A DNA stretch of 64,000 nt from contig CAVRAP010000015.1 of assembly GCA_963718995.1 (NCBI GenBank), positions 1 to 64,000 on the forward strand, in the 5' to 3' direction. The translations under genes and the position numbers were made by a program. This DNA is from UBA4744 sp963718995 (GTDB lineage Bacteria; Actinomycetota; Acidimicrobiia; Spongiisociales; UBA4744). This document shows, in pieces, positions 34,288 through 42,734 of this stretch (position 1 is its first letter; each line of letters opens with the position of its first letter). A model generated the notes under the pieces. It worked only from the letters and a program-made list of their open reading frames with translations. It was not told the DNA's origin and ran no database searches.

Positions 34288-35565
34288 ATGACCGACTACC
34301 TCCGCCGTTCTCACGATGCTCTCGCTCCGATCCTGTCCTACAACACCGACATCCTGGCCGACCGGGCCGAGGGGCTCTGGATCTACGACCAGGAAGGCAA
34401 CCGCTTTGCCGACTTCGCTTGCGGAACAGCCGTGACCAACCTCGGCCACAACCATCCGCAGGTCATAGCCGCTGCAAGCGCCCAGATGGATCGTCTGGCG
34501 CACGCCGGATGTGTCTTCCGATACGAATCGGTGATCAGACTGGCCGAGAAGCTTCAGACAATCACCCCGGACGGGATCGAGAAGTTCGGTTTCGCCAACT
34601 CAGGGGCAGAAGCGGTTGAAGCCTCTGTGAAGCTGGCCAAATATGTAACGGGACGGCAGGGCGTCATCACGATGCGGGGAGCGTTTCACGGACGCACCAT
34701 GGGATCCGTCGCCTACACGACCTCCAATGCGAAGTACCGGGACGGGTATCACCCCATGCTGGGATCCGTCTTCGTCACTCCGTTCCCACGCCCCTACCGG
34801 TGGGGTAAATCCGAAGAACAGTCGACGGAACTGGCCCTCGACGAGTTGCACTACAAGTTCAAACACGAAGTTACCCCCAAGAACATCGCCGCCTTTCTGG
34901 TGGAACCAATGCAGGGAGAAGGCGGGTACTACCCATCGCCGCCTGCGTTCCTGGAGGCTCTGCGTGAGATCGCCGACCAGCACGGCATCATGGTGATCTT
35001 CGATGAGGTCCAAAGCGGGTTCGGCCGGACGGCCGAATGGTTTTCATCGGATCACTACTCGGTCGACCCCGACATCATCATCATGGGCAAAGCCATTGCC
35101 AACGGATTGCCCCTCTCGGCGTACGGCGCTTCCGCAGAAGTCATGGACCGATGGCCGGCCGGCTCGCACGGCACCACGTTCGGCGGCAACCCTGTGGCTT
35201 GTGCCGCCGGCGGCGCGGTGATCGACACCATGGGGGGACTCCTTCCTCACGCCCGCGAACTGTCGGCGCACGCCTTTGCGCGGCTCAACAAGCTGCAGGT
35301 CGCGCACAGCACCGTTGGGGAGGTTCGGGGACTTGGTCTGATGATCGGGATCGAACTGGTCAAGGATCGTGAATCGCGCGAGCCGGATGCGCAGGCAATG
35401 CACTTCGTGGCCCGGTACTCATTGGAAAACGAAATGATCGTGATCGGCTGCGGACCCGATGGCAATGTGATCCGGTTCATTCCCCCCTTGATCACGACTA
35501 TGGAGGAACTGGATCGGGCTATCGACACGATGGATGCAGCGCTGACCGAGTACGAGGCGAAGTAG
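34288..35565 (+). CDS. Class III aminotransferase (GABA/ornithine type)
   Basis: A 425-residue PLP-dependent class III aminotransferase. Seen: GTAVTNLGHNHPQV, NSGAEAVEASVKLAK, GAFHGRTMGS, the IFDEVQSGFGRT Asp that contacts PLP, and the Schiff-base Lys in IIMGKAIANGLPL. This resembles 4-aminobutyrate and acetylornithine aminotransferases; no arginine or GABA genes lie nearby to decide. A stand-alone gene, convergent with the cytochrome gene. Confidence 0.92.
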   Translation: MTDYLRRSHDALAPILSYNTDILADRAEGLWIYDQEGNRFADFACGTAVTNLGHNHPQVIAAASAQMDRLAHAGCVFRYESVIRLAEKLQTITPDGIEKFGFANSGAEAVEASVKLAKYVTGRQGVITMRGAFHGRTMGSVAYTTSNAKYRDGYHPMLGSVFVTPFPRPYRWGKSEEQSTELALDELHYKFKHEVTPKNIAAFLVEPMQGEGGYYPSPPAFLEALREIADQHGIMVIFDEVQSGFGRTAEWFSSDHYSVDPDIIIMGKAIANGLPLSAYGASAEVMDRWPAGSHGTTFGGNPVACAAGGAVIDTMGGLLPHARELSAHAFARLNKLQVAHSTVGEVRGLGLMIGIELVKDRESREPDAQAMHFVARYSLENEMIVIGCGPDGNVIRFIPPLITTMEELDRAIDTMDAALTEYEAK

Positions 35566-35618
35566 TCCGCAACACCGCGAGGCGCGGATAGGAGGGACCC
35601 GGCCCGGAGGGGGACTGA

Positions 35619-37535
35619 TCAGTTGATGAGGTCGCGGCCCAGACGGGCCCAGAGCATGGCAGCGCCGGCTGCGATGAGCCCGGCTATCAGGGAAATCACA
35701 ACGACCGGCCAGGCTGAATTGCCGGTCGACGGGTCGGGCTCGGAAACCCCCAGTGCTTGTGGACCAGAGTCTCGTGCGGTAGATGCCTGCCCGGTCGTCG
35801 TGGTGGTATCTGCCACCGCGAATTCCCGCCCGGAGGCGAGTGCTTGCGAATACTCCACCAGGGCTTCGACCTCGGCAGCGCTCATCCGATCTGCAAAACC
35901 GGGCATCGAGCCCACCCCGGTTCGAATAATCTCGTCAAGTTCGTCTGCGGACATGTTGATACCTGCGACCGGACCGCCCAATCCGCCTTCGCCGTTGACC
36001 CCGTGACAGGCTGCACAGAACTGACCAAACAGCGCATGGCCTTCGACGAGCTCCGGTGGTATCACCCGTCCGTCGGGCGCGATCTCGCCGGCCGCCGTTC
36101 CGGCGGTCGTGTCTCCGCGGGCCATTCCCAGGACATGATCGGCCACGGCGGCGATCTCCGCGGCAGACAGTTGCGAGGCGTAGCCCGGCATACCGCTCGT
36201 TCCTCCGGTGACGACGCCAATCGTTAGGGAACGGGTCAGGGCCGTGCCGGCGACCGCTCCCCCCGGGCCGCCTTCGCCGTGCAGACCGTGACAAGCGGAA
36301 CAATTCTGCTGATACAGCGTCGACCCGGAGACAGGACTGCCCGGCGGTGCGGTGGTGGTCGTTACGCCGGCGCTCGCTCCGACCGAAGCGACGTAGTGTG
36401 CAACATTGGTGATCTCGGCGGCGCTGAGGCGGCTCGCGTATCCGCTCATCGTCCCAACGCCGTTGTTCGTAATCGAGACGATCCGGGACAGGTTGAGCGT
36501 GTGGCCGCGTAGGTTGCCGCCGTCCGCTCCGTGGCACAGAGCACAACTGGCTGCATAGACGGCGGCACCGCTCCGTGGGGAAGTTGTTGTGGTCGTGGCG
36601 CCGGGCTGGGTCGTCGGCGGAACGCTCAGGCTGAGCAGGTAATCCGCCACATTGCTGATCTGGGCGGTCCCCAATTCGGGAAAGCCCCGCATCCCGGGAA
36701 CGCCGTTAGTAACGATCGAAACAAGCTGTGCTTTGCTGCGGCTGGTCGGAACCACATTCCCACCGTTGGCCCCGTGACAAGCGGCACACTGTTGAGCCCA
36801 CACGGTGGCGCCACCAGCAGGCGTCGTTGTCGTCGTTGTCGCGCCCGGCCGGGTGGTCGTCGTCGTGGCGGGGACCGAGCCGGTTACGTAGTCCCAGATG
36901 GCACCAGCCTCTTCCGTCGAGAGGCCCGACTGCGGAGGCATCCCTCCCTGCCCGTTGAGGGTGATGGTTATGAAGGTCGACCGCCCCCGGGTGGTTCCGC
37001 TCAGGTCGCCGCCGTCGGGACCATGACATACAGCACACCGGGCGGCGTAGAGAGCCTGCCCGTTGGGAGGCGCACCGGGCACCGTGGTGGTCGTGGTGGG
37101 CGGTGCGATGCTCGACGGATCACCGGGGAGCGACAGTTGCTGAATCTCCTGGCCGTTCGGTATTCCATCGCGATCGGAGTCACGATTGACCAGCGCCGGC
37201 TCCAGGTAGTTCTTGTCGCCGAAATCGCCGTCTTCCCAGTCCTCGCCGTAGTTGTTGAGGTTGTTCTCCCCGGGATTGACCGGGTTGGTGTGACAGAGAA
37301 GGCAGGAGTCGAGCGGAGTGCCGGCGGCCGCGGGATAGGCCTGCGCAAAACCCGACATGAATTTCTGTTTGGCCTCCGCACCGGGAGTCAGGAGAACCAA
37401 CACCGATCCCAGGACGAGCAGCAGCGTCAGCGACCCCGCCAGACCGGCACGTCGCGTCGCACGCGAGCTGGAGGAGCCTCCGGCTATCTCAACGGTCGAG
37501 TTGCGCCAACGCGCCATAGTCATCCTCATGCTCAT
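35619..37535 (-). CDS. Six-haem modular membrane cytochrome c
   Basis: About 638 residues with six CxxCH haem sites at about 78, 167, 250, 331, 412 and 507. An N-terminal membrane helix (36-50, then AEA) acts as signal or anchor. The first module (CLLCHTNP) is distinct and is followed by a DSDRDGIPNGQEI calcium-binding-like loop. The other five are short class-I-like domains (CAxCHG) with likely Met axial ligands in GMP/TMSG/SMPG turns, four of the joints being Thr-rich linkers. A C-terminal helix (610-630) anchors the chain. Probably a membrane-tethered electron wire; no oxidase genes lie nearby. Start uncertain among four in-frame ATGs at 37517-37535; the first has GGGGAG eight bases upstream. 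Confidence 0.88.
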   Translation of the reverse strand: MSMRMTMARWRNSTVEIAGGSSSSRATRRAGLAGSLTLLLVLGSVLVLLTPGAEAKQKFMSGFAQAYPAAAGTPLDSCLLCHTNPVNPGENNLNNYGEDWEDGDFGDKNYLEPALVNRDSDRDGIPNGQEIQQLSLPGDPSSIAPPTTTTTVPGAPPNGQALYAARCAVCHGPDGGDLSGTTRGRSTFITITLNGQGGMPPQSGLSTEEAGAIWDYVTGSVPATTTTTRPGATTTTTTPAGGATVWAQQCAACHGANGGNVVPTSRSKAQLVSIVTNGVPGMRGFPELGTAQISNVADYLLSLSVPPTTQPGATTTTTSPRSGAAVYAASCALCHGADGGNLRGHTLNLSRIVSITNNGVGTMSGYASRLSAAEITNVAHYVASVGASAGVTTTTAPPGSPVSGSTLYQQNCSACHGLHGEGGPGGAVAGTALTRSLTIGVVTGGTSGMPGYASQLSAAEIAAVADHVLGMARGDTTAGTAAGEIAPDGRVIPPELVEGHALFGQFCAACHGVNGEGGLGGPVAGINMSADELDEIIRTGVGSMPGFADRMSAAEVEALVEYSQALASGREFAVADTTTTTGQASTARDSGPQALGVSEPDPSTGNSAWPVVVISLIAGLIAAGAAMLWARLGRDLIN

Positions 37536-37732
37536 TGCGGCGCTCCCCGGCAACGCAGATCCCCCAACCCGGCTCAGCTTCCCGCACCGGCACCTAACCG
37601 TCGGCCAAGGCACGGTTAAGCGGGTGCTAAATCACGCCAAGGGGGTGTATCGGTCAGATCGTTCCGAGAGTTGAGCGAACGACGATCGACGGGCGTTCCG
37701 ACATCCCCCGCGCACTGGGCCCAGGGTTGCTA

Positions 37733-37754
37733 GACATACCGGTGCCGGTATGTC
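37733..37754. promoter_or_regulatory. Perfect 10-bp-arm palindrome (candidate operator)
   Basis: Arms GACATACCGG and CCGGTATGTC are perfectly complementary with a TG centre; outer CCAGG (37721-37725) and CCTGG (37754-37758) extend the symmetry. It sits between the Lnt-like gene and the cytochrome gene, both minus strand, downstream of the latter's... that is, about 200 bp before the cytochrome start is not reached; the element lies on the far side, 68 bp past the Lnt-like stop and upstream of the cytochrome gene in transcription order. The near-zero loop suggests protein binding rather than termination. Confidence 0.5.
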
Positions 37755-37793
37755 CCTGGCGAGGGCCACGAGTCCTCGAACCGGACGCTGAAG

Positions 37794-37812
37794 GGCCGCC
37801 CGTATGGCGGCC
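37794..37812 (-). terminator. Hairpin after lnt-like gene (weak terminator)
   Basis: A 7-bp stem GGCCGCC/GGCGGCC with a 5-nt loop starts 10 bp past the stop codon of the Lnt-like gene. No T-tract follows on the minus strand, so intrinsic termination is only a possibility. Confidence 0.4.
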
Positions 37813-37821
37813 TGTCGGCGT

Positions 37822-39291
37822 CTAGACCCGGCTTTTCTCCCGCTCCCGCGCTGCCACAACCACAACGGCCAAGAACCAGGCGATGGCGAGAAGATACGGC
37901 CACTCCCCAAGCGTGGTGTACAGGGTCATGCCGGACGCTCGAACCCTGACCTCCCCGGTGAGAATCTCCGCAGTGAAAAGACCGGAAACCGAACCGACCG
38001 ATCCATTGTCCGAAATGATCGTTGACCTCCCGGTCAGGGCCGCGTGGATCACATCGACGCCCAACGCCGAGGCATGCATGCGGGTCATGCCGATGAACTG
38101 ATCGGATGCCGGTCCCAATCCGTAACTCGAGTTATTCGTCGCCACGACGAGCAGCTCCGCACCGTCTCGGACGGGGCCACGCATGATGCGGGCGAACGCT
38201 CCTTCAAAAGAGATAACCGAGCCGAGCGAACCCCATTCGGTTGAGAACACCACAGGCCCCTGGCCGCGCAGCATGTCCCTGGGTGCAGCCCGGAACTTCT
38301 CCGTCCATCCAAAAACTGCACGCCATGGGATGTACTCGCCGAACGGCACCGGATGGGTCTTGAGGTACTCGTCAAGAATGCGCCCGTCGGGATCGAAGAG
38401 CAGATTGACATTGGCAAAATGCTCATCGTCGACGGGACGGTCACCCCCAACCAGCAGGTAGCTCTGCAGCCGGATTGCTTCGTCTGCGATTTGGCCGGCG
38501 ATCTCAGGGTTTTCGATGGGGTCCGTTGCATAACCGGTCGAACTCTCCGGCCACACGACCAGATCCAGCTCACCGGCCGGCAGCGTCCGGGTGAGATCGA
38601 GATGGCTTTGGGTGATCAGCTTTCGTTCGTCGGCACACCGCTGCGCCGGGCAGGGACTATTGCCTTGCACGATGGCCACCTGCAAGATTTGCCCGTCGGC
38701 TACGGCCGGCCAAACTCCACCCGCCGCCACCAGCACCAGCACTCCGGCCGCCCCGACTGCCGCCCAGATTCCGCCCCGACGGGCCTCCACCCAAAGGGCG
38801 AGACCACCAGCCACCAGCATGGTGAGCACCGTCCACCCAGACACGCCGATCCATTGCGCGGCCCCCCGGGCTCCTGCAAAGCCGCTGACGGCGTACCCGA
38901 GCCAGCCCCACGTGAAGCCTCCGACGGGAAGATACGATCGCGCAAGCTCGGTCAAGGCCCAACCGCCGACCACAACACCCATCCACTGCCAATCGGGTCG
39001 ATGGCGAACCCGGAAGACCATCCACGCAAACGTGGCCGGGAACAAGGCTTCGAGCAACACCAACGGCGCCCAGGCAATCACACCCATCTCGGTGATCCAC
39101 TCCAGCAGCGGTCCGAAGAAGCCAATCCCGAAAGCCAGCCCAACGAGTAGTGCTTGACGGCCCGTCGAGGCCCGCCGCACACCGAGAAGGAAGGGCACCG
39201 GTGCAACGAAGACGATGGCCCCCAGGCTGAGTGGAGGAAAGGCCACCCACACCAACAACCCACCAAGCGCGCCGAGGAGTACAGAAATCAT
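37822..39291 (-). CDS. lnt: Apolipoprotein N-acyltransferase-like protein, Cys-to-Ser
   Basis: A 489-residue integral membrane protein with about six N-terminal helices (1-195), a nitrilase-like domain (200-455) and a final helix (about 463-483). The nitrilase triad Glu249 (VVWPESSTGY) and Lys311 (LKTHPVPFGEYIPW) are present. The third residue, the acyl-accepting Cys of Lnt, is Ser361 here (VISFEGAFARIM, codon TCT at 38209-38211). Lnt adds the third acyl chain to lipoproteins. With Ser the chain may be inactive, altered, or the base may be miscalled (TGT versus TCT). Confidence 0.88.
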   Translation of the reverse strand: MISVLLGALGGLLVWVAFPPLSLGAIVFVAPVPFLLGVRRASTGRQALLVGLAFGIGFFGPLLEWITEMGVIAWAPLVLLEALFPATFAWMVFRVRHRPDWQWMGVVVGGWALTELARSYLPVGGFTWGWLGYAVSGFAGARGAAQWIGVSGWTVLTMLVAGGLALWVEARRGGIWAAVGAAGVLVLVAAGGVWPAVADGQILQVAIVQGNSPCPAQRCADERKLITQSHLDLTRTLPAGELDLVVWPESSTGYATDPIENPEIAGQIADEAIRLQSYLLVGGDRPVDDEHFANVNLLFDPDGRILDEYLKTHPVPFGEYIPWRAVFGWTEKFRAAPRDMLRGQGPVVFSTEWGSLGSVISFEGAFARIMRGPVRDGAELLVVATNNSSYGLGPASDQFIGMTRMHASALGVDVIHAALTGRSTIISDNGSVGSVSGLFTAEILTGEVRVRASGMTLYTTLGEWPYLLAIAWFLAVVVVAAREREKSRV

Positions 39292-39394
39292 GACGGGGGG
39301 ATTCTATGACTTGCCCCGGTGATAGATCCCCGGCGAGTGGTTCACCGACCTGAACCGCCGGCAATCATGCAGCCACCTCTAACATCCTGACGTC

Positions 39395-40201
39395 GTGGAA
39401 CCATCTCTCGCTCAGGATCTGGAGATCGCCGTATCAGCTGCTCGAAGTGGCAGTGCAGCCATCGGACCATGGCTAGGCACCCTCGATGGTGTCGACTTCA
39501 AAGGAGACGTCGACCCGGTTACGGAAGCAGACCGCGAATCGGAGTCTGCCATCATCGCCACCATCAAGGCGGCCCGGCCCGACGATGACATCCTTGCGGA
39601 GGAAAGTGGGGGGGATCCACTCGAACTTGCTCGCCTGTGGATCATCGACCCTCTCGACGGAACCGTGAACTTCGTGCACCAGGTTCCCCACGTGGGGGTG
39701 TCCGTGGCGCTCTACGAGCATGGGTTGCCGAGGGTGGGGGTCGTGATCGACGTCTTCCGGAACGAGATCTTCACCGCGGCGGCCGGCTACGGCGCCTTCC
39801 TTAACGGTGAGCCGATATCCGTATCCACCCAGGGCGACCTCGGGGCGGCCCTCGTCGCGACCGGCTTTCCCTACGACCGGCGCACAAAGGCGGCCTCCTA
39901 CACGGCGATCGTTTCCGAGATGCTCACCCACATCCAGGGCATCAGACGCATGGGCACCGCGTCACTGGATTTCGCCTGGGTGGCCTGCGGTCGTTACGAC
40001 GCCTTCTGGGAGTTGAAACTCGCCCCCTGGGACGTTGCAGCCGGGATCCTGCTCGTTCGCGAAGCAGGAGGACGGACCACCGATCCGGCCGGCGCGCCCG
40101 CCCGGCCGGGAGATCCGGCGGTACTCGCGTCCAACGCAGCCCTGGAACAGATCTTTCGGAGCAAACTGGCTGCGGCGATCCCCTCCGGATTGCTCGGGTG
40201 A
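39395..40201 (+). CDS. Inositol monophosphatase family phosphatase
   Basis: A 268-residue member of the Li-sensitive phosphatase family. Metal motifs: DPVTEADRESE, the DPLDGTVNFVHQVP core and WDVAAGILLVREAGG. Substrates in the family include inositol monophosphate, histidinol phosphate and PAP; not resolved here. The start is GTG 39395. It is followed after 52 bp by the nitroreductase gene. Confidence 0.92.
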   Translation: MEPSLAQDLEIAVSAARSGSAAIGPWLGTLDGVDFKGDVDPVTEADRESESAIIATIKAARPDDDILAEESGGDPLELARLWIIDPLDGTVNFVHQVPHVGVSVALYEHGLPRVGVVIDVFRNEIFTAAAGYGAFLNGEPISVSTQGDLGAALVATGFPYDRRTKAASYTAIVSEMLTHIQGIRRMGTASLDFAWVACGRYDAFWELKLAPWDVAAGILLVREAGGRTTDPAGAPARPGDPAVLASNAALEQIFRSKLAAAIPSGLLG

Positions 40202-40253
40202 GCGGTTGCAGCTCGCCGGTAAACTCCGGGCTGAGACAACCGCAGAGGTGCCC

Positions 40254-40802
40254 ATGCAGTCCTTCGAACCGTCCCTCGACACCTACCGGCGCATCGCCGG
40301 ACTCCGGGTTGTTCGCATGTACCGACCGGACCCGATAGACGACGCGCACATCGACATGATCCTGGAAGCCGGTCGATGGACCGGGAGCTCGAAGAACACC
40401 CAACCATGGGCCTTTGTGGTTATCACCGACCCCGAGGACCGCCGGCAGCTGGCCGAGTGCGGAAGCTTCACCACTCCGCTGTTGGGCGCGCCGCTCGTGG
40501 TGGTCATCGTCCGGTTGCCCGACGGTGGAGATTTCGACATGGGCCGGGCCGCCCAGAACATGATGGAGGCCGCCGCGGCCCTCGGAATCGGATCGTGCCC
40601 GGTCACGTTGCACCGCGAGCCGTGCGCCCGTGAACGACTCGGTGTCCCCAACGACCACGGCTGTCGGTATGCAGTTGCGTTCGGGTACCCGGACCTGGAG
40701 GGCGAGCGCCAGATCCGCAGGGGCATTCGTACGACCCTCCCGCAAGGCCGCAAGCCGATGGCCGACCTGGTCCACTACGGCCGGTTCGGTTCGCGACGGT
40801 GA
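40254..40802 (+). CDS. Nitroreductase family protein
   Basis: A 182-residue FMN-dependent nitroreductase-fold protein. It opens with SLDTYRRIAGLRVVRMYRPD, has the flavin-binding GRWTGSSKNTQPW and GRAAQNMMEAAAALGIGSCP. The start ATG 40254 has AGAGG upstream. The physiological substrate is unknown. The stop overlaps the next gene as GTGA, so the two are coupled. Confidence 0.88.
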   Translation: MQSFEPSLDTYRRIAGLRVVRMYRPDPIDDAHIDMILEAGRWTGSSKNTQPWAFVVITDPEDRRQLAECGSFTTPLLGAPLVVVIVRLPDGGDFDMGRAAQNMMEAAAALGIGSCPVTLHREPCARERLGVPNDHGCRYAVAFGYPDLEGERQIRRGIRTTLPQGRKPMADLVHYGRFGSRR

Positions 40803-42379
40803 CCCAACGACTGGTCGTCGCCGACCGGGTCCGGACCGCCTCGGGAACCCCCGGTGACGCTCTGCTGATCAGCGATGGTCGGGTTGTCGCCGTGGGGCGG
40901 GCCGCCGACCTGCGTAGGCCCGAGCTTCCCGAGGACCGCTTTTCGGGCAGTGTCATCACACCGGGTTTGCGCGACGCCCACATGCATCCCGTCCCCTATG
41001 CCTTGTCGCTGACCCGCCTTACGTTGAAAGAGGCAACCGATCTGGATGAGGTGCTCACCCGGATACGAGACGGAGCGGCGTTGCTTCCAGCCGGAGTGCC
41101 GCTCATCGCCATTCGGTTGGATGATGAAGGGCTTCAGGAGCGACGGCTGCCGACCCGTCGGGAACTCGACCTGGCCGTCGACGACCGCCCCGTGCTGGTG
41201 TACCGGTACTGCGGCCATATCGCCGTAGCCAACACCATGGCGCTCGCCACCGCGGGTGTCGGCTCGGTGGCCACAGACCCGATCGGCGGCAGCCTGGATC
41301 GGGACGAATTCGGAGTACCCAACGGAATCCTCCGTGAGACGGCCATCGAGCAGGTGGCTACCGCTCTGAGCGGGCCGTCGAGCGATCCTGATCCGGAGGC
41401 GGTCCTAGCAGCCATGCACGGCCTGGTCGGCCTGGGAACCACTTCGCTGGGAGCCATCCTGGCGGTCGGGACGGGACCCTGGTGCGACACCGGCAACGAA
41501 CTCCGTGCCATGCTGGCCATCGCCGACCGTCTCCCGCTCAAGGTATCGGTGCTGGTCATTGCCGGAGACCCGGCCGAACTCGAACAGGCAGCCGCCGACA
41601 TCCGCGCCGCGGGTCCCCGCCTGCGATTTCTCGGACTCAAGGAATTCGCCGACGGGAGCCTGGGCGGTCATACGGCCGCCTTGCAGCACCCATACGCGGA
41701 TCAGCCCGACCAGTACGGCATGCTGCGTTTCGACCACACCGCGGTCGGTGCCCGCGCCAGGACGGCCCTCCGCCTCGGCGGCAAGGTCGCCATCCATGCC
41801 ATCGGCGACGCGGCCAATGCCCGGGTGCTCGATCTGTTCGATGAGCTGCTGGCGGAGGGCGCCGACCCGGCCGATTTGCGGGTCGAACATGCCTCCATTC
41901 TCGACGCCGGGTTGATCGACCGGTTCGCCGCCTCCGGCATCACCGCTTCGGTACAGCCGGCGTTCATGGCCTCGGAGGCCGATTGGCTGGAGAAGCGACT
42001 CGGACCGGAACGCATCAGCAACGCCTACCCGCTGGCCTCGCTGCAGGCTGCCGGGGTGCCGTTGGCCGGAGGCTCAGATTGTCCGGTCGAGGCTCCCCAT
42101 CCCTTGTGGGGCATGGCGGCTGCCCGCGACCGGGGTGGGATGGTTCCGGAACAGGGCCTGACCGGGTCTGGTGCACTCGCTCTTTTCACCGACGGTGCCG
42201 CCCGGGCCATGGGTGAACCGGAGCCATTGGCCGCCGGCAGCGCCGCCGATTTCGTGGTCCTGGACCGGGACCCGGTCGAGGCCACCCCGGACGAACTCCG
42301 AGCCACCCGGGTTCTGGCGACCTGGATCGACGGTCAACCGGTGCCCTTCCCGGATAATCCGGTCACCTGGAAGGGCTAA
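40799..42379 (+). CDS. YtcJ-like amidohydrolase (amidohydrolase 3)
   Basis: A 526-residue amidohydrolase family 3 protein. Seen: PGLRDAHMHPVPYAL metal motif, LGLKEFADGSLGG with the bridging Lys/Asp region, KVAIHAIGDAANARVLD, LRVEHASILD and GGSDCPVEAPHPLWGM. YtcJ-type enzymes hydrolyse amide bonds in unknown substrates. The start is GTG 40799, overlapping the nitroreductase stop. Its stop is 5 bp before the first copy of the twin palindrome. Confidence 0.92.
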   Translation: MTQRLVVADRVRTASGTPGDALLISDGRVVAVGRAADLRRPELPEDRFSGSVITPGLRDAHMHPVPYALSLTRLTLKEATDLDEVLTRIRDGAALLPAGVPLIAIRLDDEGLQERRLPTRRELDLAVDDRPVLVYRYCGHIAVANTMALATAGVGSVATDPIGGSLDRDEFGVPNGILRETAIEQVATALSGPSSDPDPEAVLAAMHGLVGLGTTSLGAILAVGTGPWCDTGNELRAMLAIADRLPLKVSVLVIAGDPAELEQAAADIRAAGPRLRFLGLKEFADGSLGGHTAALQHPYADQPDQYGMLRFDHTAVGARARTALRLGGKVAIHAIGDAANARVLDLFDELLAEGADPADLRVEHASILDAGLIDRFAASGITASVQPAFMASEADWLEKRLGPERISNAYPLASLQAAGVPLAGGSDCPVEAPHPLWGMAAARDRGGMVPEQGLTGSGALALFTDGAARAMGEPEPLAAGSAADFVVLDRDPVEATPDELRATRVLATWIDGQPVPFPDNPVTWKG

Positions 42380-42383
42380 GAAC

Positions 42384-42432
42384 GTTCTGGCGTGAGTTTC
42401 CTGCGATATGCGCGGGTTTCTCACGCAAGAAC
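42384..42432. repeat. Twin palindromic element, copy 1
   Basis: A 49-bp imperfect palindrome: left arm GTTCTGGCGTGAGTTTC, right arm ending CTCACGCAAGAAC, with a centre containing ATATGCGC. It lies 5 bp after the YtcJ-like stop and 4 bp after the selenoprotein stop, so it may also terminate one or both convergent transcripts. A second copy is at 42735-42783. Confidence 0.8.
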
Positions 42433-42436
42433 GGAA

Positions 42437-42667
42437 TTATCGTTTGCGAATCGGGCCGGCGACGTCTTCGTACTCAGCGTGACGACCGGTCGCCTTCTTG
42501 CTGTAGATCCGGTCGCCGTCGACATCAACCTCGAACACCCCGCCACGGGATGGGATCAACGTGAACTCAGTGATCGCATCTTCGAATTCTTCCAACAATT
42601 GCCCAGTCATGCGGACCGCACGATCTGTGTAATGTCAAGCCGCGCAGTACTCGAGCCGGATCTTCAT
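42437..42667 (-). CDS. SelW-like (Rdx family) selenoprotein
   Basis: A 76-residue protein if the TGA at 42635-42637 (codon 11) is read as selenocysteine. It opens MKIRLEYCAA-Sec-HYTDRA, giving the CxxU redox motif with Cys8 and Sec11; GGVFEVDVDGDRIYSKK and ATGRH near residues 41-63 match the Rdx/SelW fold. The ATG at 42667 has GGAGAGG nine bases upstream, and the stop is TAA 42437-42439. The frame stays open and homologous on both sides of the TGA, with no frameshift needed. A SECIS-like stem follows the TGA. The role is probably a thiol/selenol redox protein. Selenium-use genes (selA, selB, selC, selD) are not in this window, so Sec insertion is inferred. Confidence 0.85.
42607..42623 (-). 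promoter_or_regulatory. Candidate bacterial SECIS stem-loop
   Basis: On the minus strand TCGTGCG pairs with CGCATGA (7 bp, one G-U) round the loop GTC. Eighteen bases separate the TGA from the loop, inside the distance known for bacterial SECIS elements, and the loop starts with G, as SelB recognition usually requires. It lies within the coding sequence, directly after the UGA, as bacterial SECIS elements do. Confidence 0.65.
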
Positions 42668-42734
42668 CGGGCTGCACCTCTCCAGAGATAGACCCGGGAG
42701 AATAGCTTGCCCTACCGGCGCCCGGTCCCAGTCC

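Noticed and set aside
35575..35587. CCGCG/CGCGG mini-hairpin after the aminotransferase
   Set aside because: Only 5 bp of stem and no T-tract; expected often by chance at this GC content.
36531..37619. A 362-codon plus-strand frame opposite the cytochrome
   Set aside because: The minus strand has six CxxCH haem motifs; the plus frame is low-complexity shadow.
42392..42691. A 99-codon plus-strand frame over the twin palindrome
   Set aside because: It is antisense to the selenoprotein, begins inside the palindrome, and has no homology-like features; the minus strand reads as a clear Rdx protein.
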